From NCBI GenBank assembly GCA_036939355.1, contig JALLAP010000612.1, positions 1-13,032 on the forward strand: DNA of 13,032 bases. Reading direction: 5' to 3'. This document shows, one piece after another, positions 6,609 through 13,032 of the stretch (within the stretch, counting starts at the first letter, position 1; each line of letters starts with the position of its first letter). Origin of the DNA: Thalassiosira profunda (taxonomy: Eukaryota > Bacillariophyta > Thalassiosirophyceae > Thalassiosirales > Thalassiosiraceae). Under the pieces are notes generated by a model. The model was not told where the DNA came from. It saw nothing but the letters and a program-made list of their open reading frames with translations, and did not search any database. The position numbers and the translations under genes are program-made.

Positions 6609-7802
6609 ATGAAAGTGGTGCTTCTTCTGACCGTTTTGGCGGCCGCAGTCGTCGCGCCCATCGATGGGTTTGCCCCGCCGAGGCTGCCCAAAGTATCGAC
6701 CGGCATGCTTTCCAAGACGCCGAGTCCACTTGCCCGCCCTCTCGGCGGAAACACGAGCATTAAGTCGACGGCTGCATCCGCTATAGAAATGCCTTCCATC
6801 CAATCCCACCGCAGCCTCAATTCATTGCAATCCAAGCTCGTCAGGGCATTGATGATGGCCTACATTGCGAGCATGTGCGTCGCCCTCCCGGTCACGTTAT
6901 TTCCGGTGTGGCTACTTTATAAAGCCAAACTTATCGATCGGGTCCAGAAGGAGAGGTGGTCCCTCAATGTGGGGCAATTTTGCAGCCGGTGGCTGATGCG
7001 ACTATTCCCTTTCGCATCGAAGCGAGTGATCGTGGATGCGGACGACGAGAGCCGGAAGAATCCGCAGCCGAGCCTGTGGGTATGCAATCACATATCGATG
7101 TTGGATGTATTTTTCGTGCTGGCGCTGGATAAGAAGATGAGGGGGGAGAATCGCAGGCCGATAAAGATCCTCTACTGGAAAGGGCTGGAGGCCAACCCAA
7201 TTACCGCGCTCCTGTTCAAGATGTGCGGCTTCATCCCGGTCGCTATGGAGGATAACGGAAATGGCAACGCCAACGCTTACGATCCCAAATCCTTCAAGCA
7301 AATGTTGAAGTCTGTGAAGCAGGCAATTGACGAGGGCTTCGACATTGGTATTCTTCCTGAAGGACAGCCGAACCCCACGCCAGAGAAGGGGTTGCAGCCG
7401 GTCTTTTCGGGTGCCTTCACGCTGGCGCGGATGTCTCGCCGGCCAATCCAGATTCTAGCTCTGTACGGCATACACAATCTGTGGCACCCTGACGACACGA
7501 TCGGCATGCATTGTATCGCTAGGGACACAGCAGTGCGTGTGTATCCAGGGGGGAGAAACTACAAAGATGCCGAAGAATTCACGACGACCTTCGAAACGGT
7601 GGCGGGTCACTTTGGGGCGCACGGAGAGGACCTGCCGGAGAGCGAGCTGAAAATGTGGCTGAACGGATCAATGTGGGAAACAGAACTGAGCCGACGGGAA
7701 GCCACTCGAATGGCAGCAGAAGATGTGGAAGAAGAAGGAGAGAGCAGTGAAGCAGCAGGAAGTGAAACCGCCGAGAAAGCAACTGAGGCTACGAAGCAGT
7801 AA
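6609..7802 (+). CDS. Plastid 1-acyl-sn-glycerol-3-phosphate acyltransferase (LPAAT, PlsC family)
   Basis: 397 residues. The enzyme adds the second acyl chain to lysophosphatidic acid to make phosphatidic acid for plastid glycerolipids. Residues 1-20 are a hydrophobic signal peptide ending in IDG|FAPP, the heterokont complex-plastid import motif, followed by a Ser/Thr/Lys/Arg-rich transit-like stretch to about residue 60. A membrane segment lies at about 78-103. The catalytic motif H-x4-D is NHISMLD (H161, D166); motif II spans ILYWKGLEANPI to GFIPV (187-211); the glycerol-phosphate loop is ILPEGQPNP (248-256), with EGQ where EGT is usual. The C-terminal ~35 residues are acidic (EEEGESSEAAGSE). 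An in-frame ATG at 6537 would add 24 residues, but the signal peptide requires the start at 6609. The gene is convergent with OLA1, 119 bp apart. Confidence 0.92.
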   Translation: MKVVLLLTVLAAAVVAPIDGFAPPRLPKVSTGMLSKTPSPLARPLGGNTSIKSTAASAIEMPSIQSHRSLNSLQSKLVRALMMAYIASMCVALPVTLFPVWLLYKAKLIDRVQKERWSLNVGQFCSRWLMRLFPFASKRVIVDADDESRKNPQPSLWVCNHISMLDVFFVLALDKKMRGENRRPIKILYWKGLEANPITALLFKMCGFIPVAMEDNGNGNANAYDPKSFKQMLKSVKQAIDEGFDIGILPEGQPNPTPEKGLQPVFSGAFTLARMSRRPIQILALYGIHNLWHPDDTIGMHCIARDTAVRVYPGGRNYKDAEEFTTTFETVAGHFGAHGEDLPESELKMWLNGSMWETELSRREATRMAAEDVEEEGESSEAAGSETAEKATEATKQ

Positions 7803-7921
7803 TGAGAACGAGCTGGGAAAGCATCGGTGTCAAGAAAGCAGGTGATAGAAACTATGATCTCGAATGATTGTGTGGTTAAATCTGGCCCCAACCACTGTTC
7901 TTTTCCTAGCCGCCACTACAT

Positions 7922-9458
7922 TTACTTCTTCTTGCTGGCAGTGACGTTGTGCATAAAGACGACGATGTCTCCCTCTTGCATTACGTACGTCTTTCCCTCT
8001 TGCCGATATTTCCCGGCCTCCTTCACCTTGGCCATGCTCGCATCGCCCTTGTGCAACGCTTTGAAGTCGTCGAAATTTGCCACCTCAACCTTGATGAACC
8101 CACGCTCAAAGTCGGTGTGGATCACGCCGGCCGCCTGCGGCGCAAGTGTGCCCTTCATGATGGTCCACGCGCGGACTTCCTTTGGCCCCGCAGTGTAAAA
8201 CGACTGAAGGCACAACGCAGTCCGGCCGGAGCGGATGATGCGGGGAATCACCGACTTGACGGCAAATCCAGGTCCACTGAAGCCCATCTTTTTCACTTCA
8301 TCCTCACACTCCTGAATGTAGGCTGTCCAAAATCGCGAGTTGAAAGTGTCAGCATAAGGTTCTGCCCTTCATTCGGGGTCACTCACCTTTCTGGGCCTCC
8401 TTGTCCTCGCCCAAGTCCATCAAGTCCTGCTCAAACTCGCAACTCATTGGGATGATCTGTCCCCCACCGTGGGAGTTGACCCATTCCTGAATCTTTGGCA
8501 GCCATTTGTTGCCTTTACGCAGAAAGCTCTTTTTGCTCATGTTCACCACGTAGATTTGCGGTTTGGTGGTGATCAAGCCCATTTCGCGAATGACGTCCAC
8601 CTCGCCCATCGAGAAGTCCTCGTACGTCTGCACCGGCGTGTTGGAATCGATCAACTCCTTGCATTTGTCGTAGGCCGATTGGAATGTCTCGCCCAGGGGT
8701 GGATCGGAGGACCTCGCGATTTGCTTCTCCTTCCGGATTCGGTCCTTCTCCCTGTCAACAACTTTCGACAGAGTGTCCTTGTCCTTCAAGCAAAGCTCGG
8801 ATTGGATCGTCTCCAGATCCCGAATCGGATCAACCGAATCGTCCACGTGGACAATTTCATCGCTCTCAAATGCACGGACCAAGTGAAAGATTCCATCGAC
8901 GGCAGCGATGTGGGACAAGAAAGCATTGCCCAGCCCAGCTCCCTCGGATGCACCCTTAATCAAACCCGCAATGTCCACTATCTTCAGCACCACCGGCACC
9001 ACGCTCGGCGGCTTGAACGTGCTCGCCAGGTACTTGAACTTCTGGTCAGGCACGATGGCCTGCACCATATTGGGATCAATAGTGCAGAATGGCTGTGCGT
9101 AGAGAGACGAGATGTGCGGACGATAAGGTAGGGGTGAGCGTATCATCCGATCTCAGTGAATGCACCATGCAGATTTTTTGTGCATATGATATGCGCTTAC
9201 GTAGTTGGCAGCCTCCGCGTGGCATGCGCCGGCTAGGAGGTTGGTGAGCGTCGACTTTCCGACGTTGGGAAGACTGTGGAATGTGCAGCGACAACAGTTG
9301 TGAGTTGCAAGTGGCGTCGGTCGAGGTGAACACCATGCGCAGCTTACTCACCCGACGAAGCCCATCTTCAGGTCATTCTTGACGCGGCCGAAGCGAGCGG
9401 CGCGCATGAACTTGTCGTCCGACACATCGGCGTCCTTCTTCTTGCTCTTGGGCGGCAT
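7922..9458 (-). CDS. OLA1: Obg-like ATPase 1 (OLA1/YchF), four exons
   Basis: Exons on the minus strand: 9458-9352, 9273-9201, 9092-8387, 8322-7922, giving 428 residues. Introns are 9351-9274 (78 bp, GTGAGT...CCACAG), 9200-9093 (108 bp, GTAAGC...CGCACAG) and 8386-8323 (64 bp, GTGAGT...GGACAG), in phases 2, 0 and 1. OLA1 is a cytosolic, ribosome-associated TRAFAC-class P-loop ATPase linked to translation and stress control. Visible motifs: P-loop GLPNVGKST (36-44), YPFCTIDPN (60-68), DIAGLIKGASEGAGLGNAFLSHI (100-122), and NMSK (244-247) in place of the GTP-specific NKxD, as expected for the ATP-using family. The C-terminal TGS domain includes AGPKEVRAWTI and KGTLAPQAAGVIHTDFERGF. The start MPPKSKKK matches the usual OLA1 N-terminus. 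It is about 30 residues longer than the human protein (396), partly from extra sequence between the ATPase and TGS domains. Confidence 0.95.
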
Positions 9459-9686
9459 GGTTGCGGGCAGAGGCTTGCTACGAGGGCAAAGGCTTGGCGA
9501 GGGCCTGGTGGCTGGTGGAGGAAGTTGTGTGCGGTGTGCGGTTCCAAAAGAAGAGGGCGGCAGACTCAGGGGGGAGACGGACAGACGACTCCCAAAGTCA
9601 AAGTCTTGTCCAAGCTGCGTCTGCTCACCACCAATGCAGCACAACCGCTGCTATCCTAATGTTTCCTAAACGAGCTTATCTCTAGC
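9459..9686. promoter_or_regulatory. OLA1 promoter region and 3' end of the SET-protein gene
   Basis: This 228-bp gap lies between the OLA1 start and the stop of the SET gene, both on the minus strand. It should contain the OLA1 promoter and 5' UTR and the SET-gene 3' UTR. No distinct motif stands out. Confidence 0.4.
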
Positions 9687-11114
9687 CTATGCAAAACTGT
9701 TTTGGTCCAATGCCTGCTTGGAACGCACGGCCAGGAACGTATTCCTCACAAACTCGTTGTGCCGTGCGATAAGCGGAATTCGAGGGTGGTCGTCGCCCGC
9801 CACCTTGCCTCCGTAGTCGAGCTTTTGCTCCAGTCCATTCAACTCTGTCAAGAACTCATCGATATGATCCGTGAGCTTCGTGTTCGTGATTTGGTACCAC
9901 TGATCATGTATGGCCTGCTTCGTTTCGTAGTCCCCGCTCATGTGCGCATTGTAAAACTGCTGTTGCGTCGCCACGTCCGCTTCTCCGAGAGCCATGTACA
10001 AAAGAATGTCCCAAACTTCATCCGACACGTCCCCGGAGTCTTTATAAAAGAGCATTCGATCGTGGGCATATCCCAGATCCTTCATTTCCTGGCTGACATG
10101 GTCCGGGAGTATCTTGCAAAATGTTGCCGGTGACGATTCGTCGAGGAACCCATATCTTGCCAGGAGAAATGAAGGATTCGTCGGATCTCCGTAACTCATT
10201 CGCAGTGGACTCCCGGCCGGAACGTCTTTGGTCGTTTGCACGCTGCAGCCTCCCCACTCGTCGTACGTCATCCACACTTCGTTTTCGGTGCCATGATTGA
10301 AATAATCCGCCATGGGCAGGATATTGAACGACCCGTCGCTCGCCTCGAATCCTCTTGTGTAAACCACTTGGTAAGCCCATTTCCACAACTTTGGTTCTCC
10401 TTTGATCTCATTGCTCAAGAATGGCACCACCCGCTTCACCGAAAGATTGTTCAATCTCGCCCGTTCGTCCTTGCACAACTTCGCCACCAGCGGAGGGATG
10501 CACGTGTAACAAAACAGCGTCATCGACGCCCCGTTCGAGTAATACCGCGGCAGCGAATTGAGATATTGGAACCACGGACTGTCTGTACCCTTCTCTAGCT
10601 CAGAAAGGATTTTCAGCATGAGGTAGTATTGTCGAATCTCGCTCTCATATCCGTTGGATCGAAGCAACTCCTCTGCCTCCTCCAAACGTCCGAATTCCTC
10701 CATCGCCTTTGTGCTGCTAAGAATCATCTCGTTGGGAATGTAGAGCACGGGGGAGCCGGCGGGCAGATCTTGTGCAGTCATCGCGCTGACGTCGAGGAAG
10801 CCATCCAATTCTTCGCCCACGAGCTGGAAGCCCTCCGCTCGCTGGATGCCCCCGTAAGACGCCCACTCCTCGAACGAAGCGATGTCCCGCGGCGCTTCCT
10901 CCTCCACGTCTACGGCAGTGAGGGCCTCATGGAGGGCTGCTCTTGTACGGCGAATGCGCGTTGATGGGAATGCTGGCGTGAACCCCGACGAGCTCGCGGT
11001 AGATGATGCCGCGGCTGAGGCCTGGCGCACTGGTGGGCATGCCGAGGTGAACGCCGACGCGCCCGCAGCGGAGGAGGCCGCGGCGGCGGCAATTGCAACT
11101 ATTCGACGGCCCAT
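9687..11114 (-). CDS. Plastid SET-domain protein methyltransferase, Rubisco-LSMT-like
   Basis: 475 residues, no introns. Proteins of this class use SAM to methylate lysines; the named relatives act on Rubisco large subunit and fructose-bisphosphate aldolase. Residues 1-22 are an Ala-rich signal peptide ending in GASA|FTSACPP, a clear ASAFAP-type junction, followed by an Ala/Ser/Thr/Arg-rich transit region to about residue 65. The split SET domain begins near SFEEWASYGGIQRAEGFQLV (80-99) and includes the cofactor/catalytic motifs LPMADYFNHG (266-275) and RMSYGDPTNPSFLLARYGFLD (305-325, Y308). The rest (about 335-460) fits the Rubisco-substrate-binding helical domain, including IARHNEFVRNTFLAVR. 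Stroma is the expected location. The actual substrate cannot be read from sequence. It is divergent from the second methyltransferase gene. Confidence 0.88.
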   Translation of the reverse strand: MGRRIVAIAAAAASSAAGASAFTSACPPVRQASAAASSTASSSGFTPAFPSTRIRRTRAALHEALTAVDVEEEAPRDIASFEEWASYGGIQRAEGFQLVGEELDGFLDVSAMTAQDLPAGSPVLYIPNEMILSSTKAMEEFGRLEEAEELLRSNGYESEIRQYYLMLKILSELEKGTDSPWFQYLNSLPRYYSNGASMTLFCYTCIPPLVAKLCKDERARLNNLSVKRVVPFLSNEIKGEPKLWKWAYQVVYTRGFEASDGSFNILPMADYFNHGTENEVWMTYDEWGGCSVQTTKDVPAGSPLRMSYGDPTNPSFLLARYGFLDESSPATFCKILPDHVSQEMKDLGYAHDRMLFYKDSGDVSDEVWDILLYMALGEADVATQQQFYNAHMSGDYETKQAIHDQWYQITNTKLTDHIDEFLTELNGLEQKLDYGGKVAGDDHPRIPLIARHNEFVRNTFLAVRSKQALDQNSFA

Positions 11115-11424
11115 GGCGTGGAGATGGGGCGAGGAAGGTGCAGAGGAGGTATCGTAGGAGAATGCGACGACTTCGTCGACGTCGAGGAGGTCAAGAGGGA
11201 AGAAGGGCTAAGAGACTTGCTTCTAACAGTACTTGACTACATCCATTTTCTACCTAGTTATCTGACACCTTCATTTGGCTTGCGCTGGAAAAGGGGCCCT
11301 CCTGGACGCCCCTCTCTGCTCCTCGGTCTCCTAGCGCGGTGCATGTAGCATGCACGAGCCTGGCGGACGAGACCCCTGCCCCACATATCTGCTCCTCGGT
11401 GCATGCACCGAGGCACTGGCCACC
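11115..11424. promoter_or_regulatory. Divergent promoter region between two methyltransferase genes
   Basis: A 310-bp gap between the SET gene start and the second methyltransferase start. The left part is purine-rich on the + strand; the right part (11339-11413) carries CATGCA-type motifs, an ATG-TAG start-stop pair at 11343-11348, an in-frame but poorly placed ATG at 11350, and a perfect 20-bp palindrome ending 11 bp before the preferred ATG. Confidence 0.5.
11394..11413. repeat. Perfect 20-bp palindrome CCTCGGTGCATGCACCGAGG
   Basis: The sequence equals its own reverse complement over all 20 bases, with TGCATGCA at the centre, and ends 11 bp before the GCCACCATGAGC start. As DNA it is a symmetric binding site for a dimeric regulator; if transcribed it could form a tight 5' UTR hairpin close to the start codon. 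A related imperfect palindrome, GTGCATGTAGCATGCAC, lies at 11340-11356. Confidence 0.7.
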
Positions 11425-12570
11425 ATGAGCTCTGCCGGCCAGCCCGCTGGCATGTCCAGCAACGCGCTCCTCACCCCCTCCGAAAGGGAGAAAAAGCGGA
11501 GGCTGAAGGCCGAGCTGAAATTTCAGCGTCGCGTGAAGAAGCTCGAGACGCGCATCAAGCACGCAATCAGCCGGAGCGATCCGGTCGTCGAGCAGTCCAC
11601 GCGGGAGGAGCTGGCGGCCCTGCTGTTGACGAAAAAGGGTGGCGGCGCCGCAGGGGATCATTTGCAACGCATCATAAACTGCCCGTCAAAAGATCCGCGT
11701 GGGAAAGCTGCACTCAACATTGTGTTGGATATACATCGGAGGCTGCTCGCATCGACGATGGACGCCGACGAAAAGGAGAAGGTACGCGACAACAAGATCC
11801 AGCAAACCAAAAAGGCGCGGCATCTGTTGCGGAATATGACAAAGGGCACGCAGTCTAAGTCTATGTTCCAGGATGTAACGACGCTGAGAGGGTATGCGAG
11901 GCAAAAGTTTCACGGGAGGGCGTCGTTGATAGTAGAATCTTTCGGGAAGCTGTCTCCGGAATATCTAAAGGAGGCGGCATCAATGAGCAGCATGGACGAT
12001 GGTCAGCAGCGGCAGTGGACGCAGCAAATGGAGATCATGAACATGTGTTGGGAGAAGCTCGGTCGTATAGAGAAGGTGTGCTCTCTAGGCTGCGGACCTG
12101 GAAACGATGCGGTCGGTCTGACTGCATTTCTACGGAGCTACTTTGACTGCAAAGAGGGCATCAACGAAATGTCACTCCTTGATTACGCGATAGATGAATG
12201 GAAGAGTGCCGTTCTGGATGATTTAGTTCCGTTGTTGGTGCCAGAGTCGGCAAAGAAGATGACGTGCCAGCATTGCGATATAACAGGCCATCTCTCCGAC
12301 GAGTGCATTGTGCAAATTGCAAAGGAAGCGGACATCTTCCTCACATCCTATCTCCTCACTGAAACGAGAGATCAGTGGCATGGCTTCTTCGCACAGCTCG
12401 TTGGGCTTGCAAAAAGGGGTGCACTATTTTACTTCGCTGAACCAGTTCCTTGGCAGCTGCATCAGTTGATACGCATGTCAGCAGAAGGGGCGGCGTCTGA
12501 TGCAAATGGTGGGAAAGAGGTATCGCCCCTGCAACGGTTGAAATTTGCTTGGATTGATTGTAGTACTTGA
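11425..12570 (+). CDS. SAM-dependent methyltransferase, Rossmann fold, possibly rRNA uridine methyltransferase-like
   Basis: 381 residues from the ATG in GGCCACCATGAGC, an excellent initiation context; an in-frame ATG at 11350 would add 25 unremarkable residues. The N-terminal part is strongly basic and helical (SEREKKRRLKAELKFQRRVK, 19-38), suited to RNA binding, and basic helices continue to about 165. The methyltransferase core follows: motif I VCSLGCGPGNDAVG (218-231), strand-2 motif LLDYAIDEWK (251-260, D253), motif III CDITGHL (284-290, D285), strand 4 ADIFLTSYLLTE (302-313), and strand 5 GALFYFAEPVPW (332-343). The strand-4/5 layout reminds me of fungal Bmt6-type 25S rRNA uridine-N3 methyltransferases, but I would not assign that function on memory alone. 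A nucleolar role is inference. It is convergent with the MTHFR gene. Confidence 0.82.
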   Translation: MSSAGQPAGMSSNALLTPSEREKKRRLKAELKFQRRVKKLETRIKHAISRSDPVVEQSTREELAALLLTKKGGGAAGDHLQRIINCPSKDPRGKAALNIVLDIHRRLLASTMDADEKEKVRDNKIQQTKKARHLLRNMTKGTQSKSMFQDVTTLRGYARQKFHGRASLIVESFGKLSPEYLKEAASMSSMDDGQQRQWTQQMEIMNMCWEKLGRIEKVCSLGCGPGNDAVGLTAFLRSYFDCKEGINEMSLLDYAIDEWKSAVLDDLVPLLVPESAKKMTCQHCDITGHLSDECIVQIAKEADIFLTSYLLTETRDQWHGFFAQLVGLAKRGALFYFAEPVPWQLHQLIRMSAEGAASDANGGKEVSPLQRLKFAWIDCST

Positions 12571-12603
12571 CAGGCGGAGTGGAGGACCGGCCGTGCTGTT
12601 GGC

Positions 12604-12609
12604 AATAAA
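12604..12609 (+). terminator. Polyadenylation signal AATAAA after the methyltransferase
   Basis: A canonical AATAAA hexamer lies 33 bp after the stop codon at 12570, in the 139-bp convergent gap before the MTHFR stop. Confidence 0.5.
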
Positions 12610-12709
12610 AGTATGACCTCTGTTCTCACTGGGCAAAGTTCTCAAGCTTGTTTTAGCTGCTGCTCTTATTTTAGACAACATTTGTTCAACTGGCATCACC
12701 TCCCACCCT

Positions 12710-13032
12710 TTAAGCACGCATCTCCTTCTTGTACGATCCCTTGGCCACCTCAATATCCTTCCCATCAATCACAACAACAGCTGCACCATCAGCTTTGAGT
12801 TCCTTCACGATGCCCTTTCCAGCGCTGCACGTCACAGTATCGCCCACTCGCGCCCACGCACTTCCGACAGCAACCATATCCTTCGCATCGCTCTCGTTGC
12901 TCTTCTCGATCAGACCCTTTGTGATACCAAGGTCGTCCGTGATTCCGTACACCACCTTCTCGAGGTTGAGCGTGTAAAAGTGCAGCACCTCCACTCCAAA
13001 GTCCAACAGGCTCCGGCAGATCTCCGCACCGA
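12710..13032 (-). CDS. Methylenetetrahydrofolate reductase, C-terminal part (cut by the window edge)
   Basis: 106 residues are visible, ending in TAA at 12712-12710; the N-terminal part lies beyond the right edge. MTHFR reduces 5,10-methylene-THF to 5-methyl-THF for methionine and SAM synthesis in the cytosol. The identification rests on EICRSLLDFGVEVLHFYTLN followed by LEKVVYGITDDLGI, the last strand and helix of the MTHFR barrel (HFYTLN is the family hallmark). After the barrel only about 70 residues remain. They start with a polar linker (TKGLIEKSNESDAKDMVAVG) and end in a beta-rich stretch (WARVGDTVTCSAGKGIVKEL, then AAVVVIDGKDIEVAKG) resembling a small SH3/KOW-like barrel. The ~300-residue SAM-responsive domain of animal, plant and fungal MTHFR is absent unless it is spliced in elsewhere. 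Confidence 0.8.
   Translation of the reverse strand, partial: GAEICRSLLDFGVEVLHFYTLNLEKVVYGITDDLGITKGLIEKSNESDAKDMVAVGSAWARVGDTVTCSAGKGIVKELKADGAAVVVIDGKDIEVAKGSYKKEMRA

Noticed and set aside
8469..9131. 220-codon open frame on the plus strand opposite OLA1 exon 3
   Set aside because: Antisense to a highly conserved exon; no domain and Arg/His/Leu-rich composition typical of a reverse-strand shadow.
11350..11424. 25-residue N-terminal extension of the second methyltransferase from an earlier in-frame ATG
   Set aside because: The extension shows no targeting signal and spans the 20-bp palindrome, whereas the ATG at 11425 sits in a near-ideal GCCACCATG context. It is not excluded as a minor form.
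1..13032. tRNA, rRNA, CRISPR array or bacterial-style operon and ribosome binding sites
   Set aside because: None seen. GT-AG introns, organelle targeting presequences and polyadenylation-type hexamers mark this as eukaryotic nuclear DNA.

Overview
This is a compact eukaryotic nuclear segment with ten protein genes in 13 kb, most of them without introns and arranged head-to-head or tail-to-tail. The best clue to the host is that two genes (the acyltransferase at 6609-7802 and the SET-domain protein at 9687-11114) begin with a signal peptide ending in an ASAFAP-type junction (G|FAPP and ASA|FT). That is the hallmark of proteins imported into the complex red-type plastid of heterokont algae, and also of cryptophytes. 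One gene carries three short GT-AG introns (64, 78 and 108 bp). A photosynthetic stramenopile (diatom, eustigmatophyte, pelagophyte or similar) is the best inference; the genus cannot be read from this window.

Layout, left to right: a coiled-coil/Cys-rich protein whose N-terminus resembles the histone H3 tail (457-1098, +); mitochondrial succinyl-CoA:3-ketoacid CoA transferase, SCOT (1221-2909, -); a 771-bp divergent promoter region containing a 295-bp hAT-type MITE with 8-bp target duplications (3037-3331); the cytochrome oxidase assembly factor COX16 (3681-4157, +); an unrecognised small coiled-coil protein (4343-4909, -); a RAD51 paralog closest to RAD51B (5117-6343, +); a plastid lysophosphatidate acyltransferase (6609-7802, +); the four-exon Obg-like ATPase OLA1 (7922-9458, -); a plastid Rubisco-LSMT-like SET-domain methyltransferase (9687-11114, -); a Rossmann-fold SAM-dependent methyltransferase, possibly of the rRNA uridine type (11425-12570, +); and the 3' end of a methylenetetrahydrofolate reductase gene running off the right edge (12710-13032, -).

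The genes do not form one pathway. They are mainly organellar and informational housekeeping genes: two mitochondrial (SCOT, COX16, sharing a divergent promoter region), two plastid (acyltransferase, SET protein), DNA repair (RAD51 paralog), translation-linked (OLA1, putative rRNA methyltransferase) and one-carbon metabolism (MTHFR, which feeds the SAM supply used by both methyltransferases). The items most worth following up are the histone H3-tail mimic, the MITE in the SCOT/COX16 promoter, the 20-bp palindrome just upstream of the second methyltransferase, the MTHFR that ends in a small beta-rich tail in place of the usual eukaryotic regulatory domain, and the acyltransferase with an altered substrate motif.
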